Of a stretch of DNA of 64,000 nucleotides, positions 55,595-64,000 are shown piece after piece (within the stretch, counting starts at the first letter, position 1; each line of letters starts with the position of its first letter). The translations under genes and the position numbers were made by a program. Origin of the DNA: Nanobdellota archaeon (GTDB lineage: Archaea > Nanobdellota > Nanobdellia > Pacearchaeales > GW2011-AR1); the NCBI GenBank assembly GCA_021799535.1, contig JAJZAH010000005.1:1-64000 (forward strand), given 5' to 3'. Below the pieces are notes generated by a model, which saw only the letters and a list, made by a program, of their open reading frames with translations, had not been told where the DNA came from and did not search any database.

Positions 55595-58042
55595 TTAATT
55601 TTCGTTGTTTTGCCCCGAATTATTCTTTAATTTTTCTCTGTATTCTTCTATCCTTTTTTTGTTTGTCTCGCATTCACTGTTGAAACAAAATATCCACGGC
55701 TTCTTTCCTTTCCTTAATGATATGAGGAGTGGGAAACCGCATTTTTCGCAGTTTTTCCCGGTTTTACTTATGGTCCCGTTTGGCGGAAGCGAATATGTAT
55801 TTTTGCATTCGGGATAACCGGAGCAGGAGATGAAAAATTTTCGGTTTTTAGGAGAGTAAGTTATCCTTAGCTTATTCTTCCCGCACCTGGGACAAGTGTT
55901 GAGGAGATTCTCTTCTCTCTCTGCTTCCCTTTGATTCTCCTGCGCATTCACAAGGTCCTTTCCTATAGATGGCCCGTCTTTTTCGAACTCTTCCGCGATA
56001 TCGGATATCTGCCTCTTGGCTTTTCCCAATATGTCATCTTCTTTCTTTTTCAACTCACCGAGGGATTCATCACCTTTTTCTACTATTTCGTCCATCTCAT
56101 CCTGCAGTTCTTTGGTCAGTTTCTCGTTTATTATTATGGGTGAGTAATTTTCGAGCGTGTCTATAAGGGACATCCCTATTGGTGTCGCTTCAATGGATTT
56201 GCCTTTTATATATCCCCTGTCATAAAGTGTTTCTATTATTGCAGCACGTGTTGCCTTTGTTCCAAGGTTCCTTTTCTCGAGCTCTGATATTATAGATGCA
56301 GGGGAATATCTCTTTGGCGGCTGGGTTTCCTTCTCATCTATTCTGGTTTCCTTTATCTCTTTTTTCCCATCCACATCAGGAAGCTCTTTTTCATTTGTCT
56401 TTACCGGATAGAATTCCATCCATGATTTTTGTCTGATGTGATATCCTGATGCTGAAAAAGTGTATTCTTTGATTTTTCCCAGAATCCTTTTCCTGTCTAT
56501 TATCGCATCATCGCAGAATAGTGCGAGGAATCTTTTCACTATAAGATTATATATCTTCTCTTCATTCCCAGACAAGACTTGATCGTTTCCGGTAGGATAA
56601 ATAGAGGGATGCGCTGGGTCTGTTTTTTTGCCTTCTATTGGTCTGTCTCTTGTGATAAGTTTTGCAACTTTATATCTTATTTTGAGCGTTTCAAGTATTG
56701 ACTTATAGTCTATTGAAGGTGGAAGCTTTTGAGAGGAAGTTCTCGGGTAAGATATAAGCCCTGCAAGATAAAGTGATTGTGCCGCCTTGAGGGTATTTGA
56801 AGGAGTTATTCCGTAAAGTTTGTAAGCTTCTGTTTGAAGACTTGTCAGATCGAACGGCGGATAAGGCGGGACTCTTTCTTCGGCTTTTTTAGTTTCAAGT
56901 TCTATCTCTTTTCCGGTAAGGTCTGCGAATTTTTCTAGCTCTTTCCTGTCGAAAAATTCTTTTGTGCACTTTAGCTCCAGCTTTGGTTTTGACAGGATTA
57001 TGAAAAGTTCCCAGTAAGGTTCTTTCTTGAAATTTTTAATTTCCTTTTCCTTTTCCACTATAAGCTTGAGTGCCGGGCCTTGGACACGTCCTATTGACAT
57101 TATCTTGAATCTGCCTGCCGCTTTTATTGCGTTCATTAAAGCTCTTGATAAGTTTATTCCATAGAACCAATCAAGGTAATGACGGGATTCTCCTGCGACA
57201 GCCTGGCCCCAGTTTATATGCGGGGATTTTTCTTCATAGGCTTTATTGAGTTCTGAATTTGTGAGCGTGGAGAATTTCATTCTGCTCGCGTCAGGCTGAT
57301 TGCATATCAGGTTCACGACGTTTTTTCCGATCACTTCCCCTTCAACATCAAAGTCCGTGGCAACGGTTATGGAGCCGGCATTTCTTGCAAGGTGCAGGAT
57401 TGTGTCATAGTACTTTTTTGTGAAATCACCTTTTTTTGCGATGTAATTTGGCACCCACGAGATGTCAAAAACCGGAACCTGGGAGCCCGAAATATTCTGC
57501 TTTAATGTGAAAAGGTGGCCAACGGCGCATGCGACGATTATCTTTTTTCCTTGTCTGTCGACTTCATAATAGGGGACTCCTCTTATTATTTCTCTCTTCG
57601 TTGAAACTCCAAGAGCGTCAGATATCTTTAGGGCGGCCTGTGGCTTCTCGGTGATTATAAGCTCATAACCACTCTTTTTTAGGAGTATTTTAGGCGCTAC
57701 ATAGACTTCTTCCTTGATAGTCGTCGATTTTTCCTTTTTCAGGGCAGCCTTTTTACCGTTTCTTTTCCCATTCTTCCTGCCATTTTTCTTTTTTACGATC
57801 TCTCCTTCTTTTTCTATAGTAATTATGTCTGAAATTCCGGGCTTGTATGAGGCTTTCTCAACCATCCTCAGATTCTCGAAGTTTGGATCATAATCTTTCA
57901 TTTCTTTCTCCACTACACTTCTCAATATCTCTTCACGCGGCAACTCGGGTCTCACTTCTTTTTCTGTAGTCCTTTTGAAGTCCACGCTTGGCCTGAAAAA
58001 TGTTTCGGTAGCCCTTTCCTCACGCGATTTCTTTTTTGCCAT
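55595..58042 (-). CDS. topA: Type IA DNA topoisomerase
   Basis: ELIITEKPQAALKISDALG, TVATDFDVEGEVIG, GLISYPRTSSQKLP, C-terminal CPRCGKNKLRI Zn finger; likely start MAKKKSREE at 58042. Confidence 0.95.
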   Translation of the reverse strand: MAKKKSREERATETFFRPSVDFKRTTEKEVRPELPREEILRSVVEKEMKDYDPNFENLRMVEKASYKPGISDIITIEKEGEIVKKKNGRKNGKRNGKKAALKKEKSTTIKEEVYVAPKILLKKSGYELIITEKPQAALKISDALGVSTKREIIRGVPYYEVDRQGKKIIVACAVGHLFTLKQNISGSQVPVFDISWVPNYIAKKGDFTKKYYDTILHLARNAGSITVATDFDVEGEVIGKNVVNLICNQPDASRMKFSTLTNSELNKAYEEKSPHINWGQAVAGESRHYLDWFYGINLSRALMNAIKAAGRFKIMSIGRVQGPALKLIVEKEKEIKNFKKEPYWELFIILSKPKLELKCTKEFFDRKELEKFADLTGKEIELETKKAEERVPPYPPFDLTSLQTEAYKLYGITPSNTLKAAQSLYLAGLISYPRTSSQKLPPSIDYKSILETLKIRYKVAKLITRDRPIEGKKTDPAHPSIYPTGNDQVLSGNEEKIYNLIVKRFLALFCDDAIIDRKRILGKIKEYTFSASGYHIRQKSWMEFYPVKTNEKELPDVDGKKEIKETRIDEKETQPPKRYSPASIISELEKRNLGTKATRAAIIETLYDRGYIKGKSIEATPIGMSLIDTLENYSPIIINEKLTKELQDEMDEIVEKGDESLGELKKKEDDILGKAKRQISDIAEEFEKDGPSIGKDLVNAQENQREAEREENLLNTCPRCGKNKLRITYSPKNRKFFISCSGYPECKNTYSLPPNGTISKTGKNCEKCGFPLLISLRKGKKPWIFCFNSECETNKKRIEEYREKLKNNSGQNNEN

Positions 58043-58334
58043 CTCCAATTTCAGAAGCAGGTGTTTTATATAAGTTTTTGTTTGCTTCCTAAAAACTATG
58101 TGCCCCATCATAAAAAATGATTTAAATCCCAAATTGTAATTTATCCTATGGAAGAGATTTATTCCCCGAGTTTTGATGAAACCTTTGCTCTAGCGGATAA
58201 TGAAGAGGAAGCCGATGCATGTAAGTTTGGGGAGAGATAGGAAACTTATTTGATCATCTTTCGATTGTTTCTTTTTAGATGTGTTTTGGAAATCTTTAAA
58301 AGGAAAAGACGTGCTATAATCCTGTAGTTGTCAA

Positions 58335-58410
58335 AGCGGGGTAGAGCAGCCTGGAGTGCTCGTCGGGCCCATAACCCGGAGGTCGTGTGGTTCAAATCCC
58401 ACCCCCGCTA
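58335..58410 (+). tRNA. tRNA-Met(CAT), initiator-like
   Basis: AGCGGGG...CGGG-CCCATAA-CCCG (three G-C pairs flanking the loop)...GTGTGGTTCAAATCCCAC CCCCGCT A. Confidence 0.93.
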
Positions 58411-58450
58411 TCTTTCCAAGCATACTTTTTGAATTAGTAAAACAAGAGGG

Positions 58451-58879
58451 TTAACTTTTGCTCTTTTGTTCAGTATAAACGTTTTTTGGATTTTTCAGTC
58501 TTGCAGCCACTATTGGATCGAGCATTTCCTCGGGAGAGTCAAGAAAGCTTCTTGGAATGCAGTCCATTCCCCCGTCTGATTCTGCTATCAGGAATCCGAC
58601 TTTATTGTCTGTTCGTATGACTCCGAGTATATAAGCCGGGAAATATCTCCAGTCGTAAGGTTCATCTCTCAGATATTTATTGCCGACTGCATAAGGAACT
58701 ATGCTGCTTGTTGTGGACGGAACCTGCTCCTCTTTGGTCAGCTCGCATCCTTCCATATAAACAGAGTTTTTGACAATATTATCAACTTCATCTTTGTGTG
58801 ATTCCAGATATTCTTCAATAACTTTCCTTCTGTCAGCTAATCCAGAGGTTTTATCAAGAAGTTCATAAAGTGAATTCAT
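58451..58879 (-). CDS. Hypothetical protein (142 aa)
   Basis: Intact ORF. Confidence 0.5.
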   Translation of the reverse strand: MNSLYELLDKTSGLADRRKVIEEYLESHKDEVDNIVKNSVYMEGCELTKEEQVPSTTSSIVPYAVGNKYLRDEPYDWRYFPAYILGVIRTDNKVGFLIAESDGGMDCIPRSFLDSPEEMLDPIVAARLKNPKNVYTEQKSKS

Positions 58880-58903
58880 GGAAAGATCTGCATAAGCTGG
58901 TTT

Positions 58904-59218
58904 TTATCTTTTATTGCCTTTCTTGATATATTTTCCGCTGATCGCTTTTAGTGGAATCTTGACTGTGTCGTACGCAAAGCTTATGCTTTCTATAACAGTT
59001 CCCCAGAAACAAATCCCCGAGACTGCATAGAATGCGAATTCATGTGAAAATATGTTTATGTTTTCCGGGAGAGGAAATGAGACAGGATTTTTCAAGACAT
59101 TTTCGTTTATGTATTGCAAGCCCAAAAAAGACAGGCCAAACCCTGCGGTGTATATTCCTTTCTTTCCGGTATCCACCAAATCCTCTAGTAATTCTTTTCC
59201 TTTTAGCTTGTATTTCAT
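58904..59218 (-). CDS. Hypothetical membrane protein
   Basis: 104 aa with hydrophobic segments. Confidence 0.5.
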   Translation of the reverse strand: MKYKLKGKELLEDLVDTGKKGIYTAGFGLSFLGLQYINENVLKNPVSFPLPENINIFSHEFAFYAVSGICFWGTVIESISFAYDTVKIPLKAISGKYIKKGNKR

Positions 59219-59241
59219 ACCACTTTGGGATGGAAATAAGC

Positions 59242-59706
59242 TTATAAGCTTTTCCCGAACTCACTTCTTTGCTTATGAAGTTCTACAAGTATATTGAAAT
59301 CTTCCTCACTTATCTGCTCTGTGTCATTCGGGACCCCCTCAAGGTTTGAAACCGCCTTTTTCCATGCATCGAAATCTCCCTTATTTATGGCTTCTATTAC
59401 GGCTCCCTCGTTGACGGAATTTGATATTGGTTCCGGGGATATACTGAACGTTTTCTCCCGGAACTCCTTATTAAGCTCATCAAAGTAATCAAAATTTTTG
59501 GTGATCGCCAGATTATTTATTTTTATGAAATCCCCTGGCTTATCGGTGACGGGCTTTACACTTTCAATATGCGGCGTTGCAGGAGTTACCTGATCGTTTC
59601 CCGAGGGTATGGCAAGCGCCCCGCCGCTGATAACAAGCATCCCAAGAGCAAGAGCAGACATTATCTTGCTCTTTTTTTTGTTTTTCCTCTTTGCTCCCAT
59701 ATGCAA
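59242..59706 (-). CDS. Secreted/anchored hypothetical protein
   Basis: KKKSKIMSALALGMLVISGGALA signal-like N-terminus. Confidence 0.55.
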   Translation of the reverse strand: MHMGAKRKNKKKSKIMSALALGMLVISGGALAIPSGNDQVTPATPHIESVKPVTDKPGDFIKINNLAITKNFDYFDELNKEFREKTFSISPEPISNSVNEGAVIEAINKGDFDAWKKAVSNLEGVPNDTEQISEEDFNILVELHKQRSEFGKSL

Positions 59707-59841
59707 CTGAAAAAACAGTTTTTCTTTAAAAGAAAAATGGAACGAAAATCCTTACTAATATTTAAAGGGGTGTTTTTGTTTAAAATTCGGATGGAACCAA
59801 AATCCACACAGGTATATAAACAGCTAAATCATTAATTTTCC

Positions 59842-60528
59842 ATGCCCCCTATAGAGCAAATATTATTCCCAAATACTTTTGGAATGGAGTTGACTTACTC
59901 ATTTGTCATAATCTTCTGCAGCCTTATGATCTACTTCAGCACGAAGAAAATGTATGATATAAGCAAGCATGACGGAATAAAGTATTTCAGAGAATCTTTT
60001 GTCTTCTTCGCTGTAGCTTATTTTTTTAAATCTTTTATCGATTTCCTGCTCCTGATATTCGGATTTCACGAGGTATTAGAGTTTGATTCTTTCTCTATAG
60101 GCATAGTCACTCTTTTTATTTTCATGTACGCGAGTACAATGGCCATTTTCTATCTCTTTTATAGTGTTGTGTGGAAGAACCTGAAAGACAGGAAGTTCAT
60201 AATCCCGGTCGTTCATATTGTTGTCCTTGTGATCTCAGCTGTAAGCATTCTGACAAGGTATGTCGCGCTTCTTCTGTTGCTGCAGATATTTATCTTTATC
60301 CTCATAACTGTATACAATTATGTCCTGAATAAGAAGTTGAAAAGCAAAAAGAATATGGGTCCCCTTTACACTGTATATTTCTCCCTTTTTGCTTTTTGGA
60401 TATTGAACCTTGTTGACTTGCTTGTAGAAGGTTTTGATCCGATACTTGAATTATTGGTGTCTATGGTATCAATAGGGATATTTCTTGTCATTTCATATAA
60501 AGTAATGAGAAGTTTAGGTCCCGATTAA
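59842..60528 (+). CDS. Polytopic membrane protein (228 aa)
   Basis: Multiple hydrophobic helices. Confidence 0.7.
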   Translation: MPPIEQILFPNTFGMELTYSFVIIFCSLMIYFSTKKMYDISKHDGIKYFRESFVFFAVAYFFKSFIDFLLLIFGFHEVLEFDSFSIGIVTLFIFMYASTMAIFYLFYSVVWKNLKDRKFIIPVVHIVVLVISAVSILTRYVALLLLLQIFIFILITVYNYVLNKKLKSKKNMGPLYTVYFSLFAFWILNLVDLLVEGFDPILELLVSMVSIGIFLVISYKVMRSLGPD

Positions 60529-60529
60529 A

Positions 60530-60802
60530 ATGGTAAAGCGAGACAAACTAGAGATAATAAGAGACATTTTGAGGATAATAAAAGACAATCATGGTCATAT
60601 CAAAATGACCCCTCTGTTAAGAAAGTCCAACCTTTCATCCAAGAGGTTTGCAGACTACAGAGCTGAACTTCTCAGGCGTGAGCTCATACAGGAGATTGAA
60701 GAAAGGAAGCTTGGGAAGCAGATTCTCATCACTCCTAAAGGAATGGAATTTCTTGAAAAGTACAGGACAATCGTGAATTTTGTGAATGAATTTGACTTGT
60801 AA
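60530..60802 (+). CDS. Winged-helix DNA-binding protein (HTH_45-like)
   Basis: MTPLLRKSNLSSKRFADYRAELLRRELIQEIEERKLGKQILITPKGMEFLEKY. Confidence 0.8.
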   Translation: MVKRDKLEIIRDILRIIKDNHGHIKMTPLLRKSNLSSKRFADYRAELLRRELIQEIEERKLGKQILITPKGMEFLEKYRTIVNFVNEFDL

Positions 60803-60843
60803 CAATCCCATAAGTTTTTATACAGAACATAGCTGCCTTATTT

Positions 60844-61227
60844 ATGGTAATCCTCGATGAAAAGGACAGTAGCTTTCTTAAGGAAGATGAAATTGTTTCG
60901 GGAACATTTAATGTTATGGAAGCAGAGTATGGTCAAAAAGAAATCATGGGTTCTAATGGTGTTTTCGGACCAGGCTATAACTCCTGGATAACCGGAGCCA
61001 TACCTAAGGCTAGGTTCAAGGTTTTTAACGGAGGTCATACGCACTTTGTGGAAATCTATGGAAATGTATCCGGAATAGATTCGGGGGATATGATAAAGGT
61101 TTATTATTCTCAAGGTAGTTTTTTGGGTGAAAATTCCAAAAAGGGGAAAGTTTCAAAAATAGAGAAGATAGATAAAGAAAATCGTGTCAGATCTACTTTC
61201 ATAAACCTTGAAGGGATTATTGATTAA
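60844..61227 (+). CDS. Hypothetical protein (127 aa)
   Basis: Intact ORF. Confidence 0.5.
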   Translation: MVILDEKDSSFLKEDEIVSGTFNVMEAEYGQKEIMGSNGVFGPGYNSWITGAIPKARFKVFNGGHTHFVEIYGNVSGIDSGDMIKVYYSQGSFLGENSKKGKVSKIEKIDKENRVRSTFINLEGIID

Positions 61228-61333
61228 CTTTTGCCCCCATTCCGTTATTGTATGCATCTAAATTTATATTTGGGCTTGTCCGCTGTTTCAAAATATTTAT
61301 AAGCCAGAATGTTAGTTTTAATTTGTTGGCTGT

Positions 61334-61385
61334 GCCCAGATCGCATAAGCAGGAAGTTTCACTTCCTTTGCAAATGCTTCTGGGG
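61334..61385 (+). repeat. tRNA-Ser 5'-like fragment fused to a long hairpin (element S1)
   Basis: GCCCAGATCGCATAAGCAGGAAGTTTCACTTCCTTTGCAAATGCTTCTGGGG; first 14 nt identical to tRNA-Ser(GCT); stems CCCAGA/TCTGGG, GCAT/ATGC, GC/GC, AGGAAGT/ACTTCCT. Confidence 0.75.
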
Positions 61386-61406
61386 TAAGCAAAGCAAAAA
61401 TAATAT

Positions 61407-61488
61407 GCCCAGATCGCATAGTGGTATTGCACGGGATTGCTAATCCCGGCCCCATCGGGGCTCGCAGGTCCGATTCCTGCTCTGGGCG
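61407..61488 (+). tRNA. tRNA-Ser(GCT)
   Basis: GCCCAGA...CGGGA-TTGCTAA-TCCCG...long variable arm...GCAGGTCCGATTCCTGC TCTGGGC G. Confidence 0.93.
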
Positions 61489-61656
61489 TTCCTTATTTTG
61501 TTTACAACATAATCTCCGCCATGAATCCAACCTGCGTAAAATTCAGGCGAAGTTTTTGTGGGCAGATCGCTGATTCCCGAAAAACTCCCGAGTCATCAAC
61601 TGTAACTTTTTTGACGTTGTGGGTTTTAAGTCACCCAGGATTTTAACAAAATTAGC

Positions 61657-62124
61657 TTAGCTAATTTTCAGCTTATCCTTCAGCCTATCGATAAACTCCC
61701 CCTGAGGTTTGTTTATCCTTTCTTTTGCCTTTTCAGCATCGAAAAATTCAGCTTTGTCGACTTCCGGAATTCTCATTATTTTTCCGGATTTGTAGGGCCA
61801 TTCGATCTGTGCATAACTCTTGCACATCAAGAGGCCTATCCAGTCCCCCTCAAAAGCCCAGCAATAGACTTTCTTTCCGGATTTTTGCACAATGAATCCT
61901 AAATCAATGAGCTCTTTTCCCGATGCGTCGATTCCAGTCTCTTCTTTAACTTCCCTTATCGCGCAGCTTAGCAGGTTTTCCCCCTCTTCAGCCTCTCCTT
62001 TAGGTATGCTCCATGCTCCAATATCCTTGCCTTTCCAGAACGGCCCTCCCGGATGGACGATGAAAACTTTCATTTTCTCATCTTTGATTTTGTACATCAA
62101 GAGTCCTGCGCTTGTCTTTTGCAT
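61657..62124 (-). CDS. NUDIX hydrolase
   Basis: GEAEEGENLLSCAIREVKEETGID: Nudix box. Confidence 0.93.
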   Translation of the reverse strand: MQKTSAGLLMYKIKDEKMKVFIVHPGGPFWKGKDIGAWSIPKGEAEEGENLLSCAIREVKEETGIDASGKELIDLGFIVQKSGKKVYCWAFEGDWIGLLMCKSYAQIEWPYKSGKIMRIPEVDKAEFFDAEKAKERINKPQGEFIDRLKDKLKIS

Positions 62125-62410
62125 GTTTGTTGAAAGGATGGGAAGTTTTTATCTTTTGTCTTGATTTAAGATTGTTTAGCTGCTTCGCGCCCGACTTCGT
62201 CAAGGCGCTTCGGCCGGATTCGAGGATAATACTTGGAACTTTTGGATTGGTAGCTAATTTGTTGCAGATAAATTTATATGATTAAATCTTTGGATTAACT
62301 TTTCCTCAAAAATTTTTCCTTGCCGCGAGGCTGGAAAAATCCATCTCAGTTTCATGTTCTGATGATTCAGTAAACTTTTTAACTCTCCTGCTTTTCCTAA
62401 TTTTTATAAA

Positions 62411-62460
62411 TCCCGGATCGCATAGGCAGGAAGTTCCACTTCTTCGCAAATGCTCCCGGA
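62411..62460 (+). repeat. tRNA-Ser 5'-like fragment fused to hairpin (element S2)
   Basis: TCCCGGATCGCATAGGCAGGAAGTTCCACTTCTTCGCAAATGCTCCCGGA; close sequence and structure match to 61334-61385. Confidence 0.75.
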
Positions 62461-62470
62461 AAAAACAACT

Positions 62471-62528
62471 GCCTGGATCACATAAAGGAGAACCGCATTG
62501 TCGGAATTCTCAATTCAACGTGGGAGGC
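62471..62528 (+). repeat. tRNA-Ser 5'-like fragment fused to hairpin (element S3)
   Basis: GCCTGGATCACATAAAGGAGAACCGCATTGTCGGAATTCTCAATTCAACGTGGGAGGC; stems GCCT/AGGC, CAC/GTG, GAGAA/TTCTC, CCG/CGG. Confidence 0.55.
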
Positions 62529-62535
62529 AGAATAA

Positions 62536-62616
62536 GCCCGGATCGCATAAGGGTATTGCACGGCCCTGGAAAGGCCGACCCGAAAGGGTATCCAGGTTCG
62601 AGTCCTGGTCCGGGCG
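62536..62616 (+). tRNA. tRNA-Ser(GGA)
   Basis: GCCCGGA...CGGCC-CTGGAAA-GGCCG...CCAGGTTCGAGTCCTGG TCCGGGC G. Confidence 0.93.
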
Positions 62617-62619
62617 TGA

Positions 62620-62643
62620 ATTGGGTTGCTTCTGCAACCCAAT
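62620..62643. repeat. Perfect 10-bp hairpin just after tRNA-Ser(GGA)
   Basis: ATTGGGTTGC-TTCT-GCAACCCAAT. Confidence 0.8.
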
Positions 62644-62742
62644 ATTCATACTCCATGAATTGAACCGTAAAGGTTCGACGAGCAACTTCGTGGTAGAGTT
62701 TCAAAAGAGTTCAGATTAAAAAGTGAAAAAACTCGTGCGAGG

Positions 62743-62768
62743 TTGCGAGCACTGGTCCGGGCGTTTTA
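62743..62768 (+). repeat. Degenerate copy of tRNA-Ser(GGA) 3' end
   Basis: GAGGTTGCGAGCACTGGTCCGGGCGT versus tRNA AGGTTCGAGTCCTGGTCCGGGCGT. Confidence 0.65.
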
Positions 62769-62850
62769 TGATAGATTTCGTCAATTTCAAGTATTACTTA
62801 GAAGTTACTACATCAGGAGAATTTAAAAACTCTTAGTGCTTGCCGATTCT

Positions 62851-63831
62851 ATGAAATTGATCCTTAATGAATTTGGATCCTACCTGTCAAAGCAAGAAAA
62901 CCGGTTTGTGATAAAGAACAAAGAGAAAAAGGATGAATATTCAGCTGAGAATGTCGAGCAGATAATAATCTCTTCTCCATCCTCAATTTCAGAAGGTGCT
63001 GTTAGACTCGCAATTGAGAAAAATATTGATATTGTTTATACAAACTTCTACGGAAAACCCTTTGCAAGAATCTACCCGTGTACTCTTGGCGGAACCACCT
63101 TGACAAGAAGGGAACAGGTGAAGGCTTATACTAATGAGAAAGGACCGGAAATTGTGAGGAAGCTTTTTGGAGCTAAACTTAGAAATCAGCTTTTTTTGAT
63201 AAAACGACTGAATAAAACAAGGGATAACCTATTTGTAGAGGAGATAAAGAAGTTTGAAGAGAATATAAAAAGATTTGAAGATTTTAGCTTTTCAGATATT
63301 GAAAAAAGCAGGGAATCGATTCTTGGTTATGAAGGTTATGGAGCTTCCATTTACTTTTCTTGCCTCAAAAAGATTATTCCATTTAAGGAAAGAGACCCGA
63401 AATCAGAAGACATCTTCAATATATGCCTGAATTATGGTTATGGGATTTTATATTCAGAAATAGAACGTTCTTGTATCTTATCTGGGATGGATCCTTATCT
63501 CGGATTTTTGCATGTGGACAGGTACGGCAAGCCTTCTATGGTTTTGGATTTGGTAGAGCAGTTTAGACCAATAATTGACAGAGCAATTATTAACCTCTTT
63601 GTTAGGAAACAAGTCTCTGATATAGATCTTGAAAAAATTGGAGAGGGTATTTTGTTGACAAAGGAAGGAAGAACTAAAATTATCAAGGAAGTTATGCAAT
63701 CTTTATCGAACAAGATAAGTTTTAACGGAAAGAAACTGAAAATCTCCCAGATTATCCTGGAACAATCAAGAGAGATAGTTCGATTCATCCTAGGGCAATC
63801 CGAAGAGATCAGGACATTCATTTGGGGTTGA
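62851..63831 (+). CDS. cas1: CRISPR-associated endonuclease Cas1
   Basis: IIISSPSSISEGAVRLAIEKNIDIVYTNFYGKPFARI, LGYEGYGASIYF, GMDPYLGFLHVDRYGKPSMVLDLVEQFRPIIDR; start taken at MKLILNEFG rather than GTG 62836. Confidence 0.95.
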   Translation: MKLILNEFGSYLSKQENRFVIKNKEKKDEYSAENVEQIIISSPSSISEGAVRLAIEKNIDIVYTNFYGKPFARIYPCTLGGTTLTRREQVKAYTNEKGPEIVRKLFGAKLRNQLFLIKRLNKTRDNLFVEEIKKFEENIKRFEDFSFSDIEKSRESILGYEGYGASIYFSCLKKIIPFKERDPKSEDIFNICLNYGYGILYSEIERSCILSGMDPYLGFLHVDRYGKPSMVLDLVEQFRPIIDRAIINLFVRKQVSDIDLEKIGEGILLTKEGRTKIIKEVMQSLSNKISFNGKKLKISQIILEQSREIVRFILGQSEEIRTFIWG

Positions 63832-63833
63832 CA

Positions 63834-64000
63834 ATGTTATATTGGTTAATTTACGACATAAGCGAAAATGGGATCAGGAACAGAATTGTTTCTATCTGTA
63901 AGAACTACGGCTTTTTTAGAGTTCAGAAAAGCTCTTTTATGGGGAATTTGTCAAGGAACAAAATGGAGATGTTGGCCTTAGAAATAAAAAATCTGGATCT
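63834..64000 (+). CDS. cas2: CRISPR-associated Cas2 (partial, runs off right edge)
   Basis: Own translation: MLYWLIYDISENGIRNRIVSICKNYGFFRVQKSSFMGNLSRNKMEMLALEIKNLD; Cas2 YDIS..R.R....C...G..RVQ.S.F pattern; 2 nt after cas1 stop. Confidence 0.92.
   Translation, partial: MLYWLIYDISENGIRNRIVSICKNYGFFRVQKSSFMGNLSRNKMEMLALEIKNLD

Noticed and set aside
58149-58241. 30-aa ORF MEEIYSPSFDETFALADNEEEADACKFGER
   Set aside because: Too short and no independent support.
61318-61646. ORFs across tRNA-Ser(GCT)
   Set aside because: Overlap the tRNA and hairpin element on either strand.
62498-62719. 73-aa and 64-aa ORFs across tRNA-Ser(GGA)
   Set aside because: Overlap the tRNA on both strands.
62617-62850. 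CRISPR array or leader upstream of cas1
   Set aside because: No regularly spaced identical direct repeats; the repeats here are tRNA-derived fragments. Any array must lie beyond 64000.
62836-63831. Casposon-type solo Cas1
   Set aside because: cas1 is followed 2 nt later by cas2 and no PolB-like gene is seen, which fits a CRISPR adaptation module better.

Overview
This 64 kb window is consistent with the chromosome of a small-genome archaeon, probably DPANN and Pacearchaeota/Woesearchaeota-like. That affiliation is inferred from gene content and was not tested. Recognisable archaeal core genes include the proteasome alpha–SBDS–Rrp4–Rrp41–Rrp42 cluster, rpoK–enolase, TFB, S19e/L39e/L31e, L44e/S3Ae, Cbf5, TrmY, RadB, NreA, RpoL, a GINS subunit, SRP54/FtsY, a type IA topoisomerase and a DUF1931-type histone. 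The most interesting items are: (1) an AT-rich two-gene island encoding a DUF262/DUF1524 (GmrSD/SspE-like) nuclease and a Dam-type methylase with an atypical DPCY motif; (2) a 2448-aa secreted protein ending in a lytic-transglycosylase-like domain and an NlpC/P60- or CHAP-like domain, next to a 615-aa membrane-anchored partner; (3) a recurrent pattern in which the class II tRNA genes (Leu, Ser), but not the class I tRNAs, are flanked by tRNA-derived fragments joined to hairpins; (4) a cas1–cas2 adaptation module starting at the right edge, directly after one of these tRNA-Ser regions; (5) an Fe-S-less endonuclease III in a DNA repair/antioxidant cluster. No rRNA or CRISPR array was seen.
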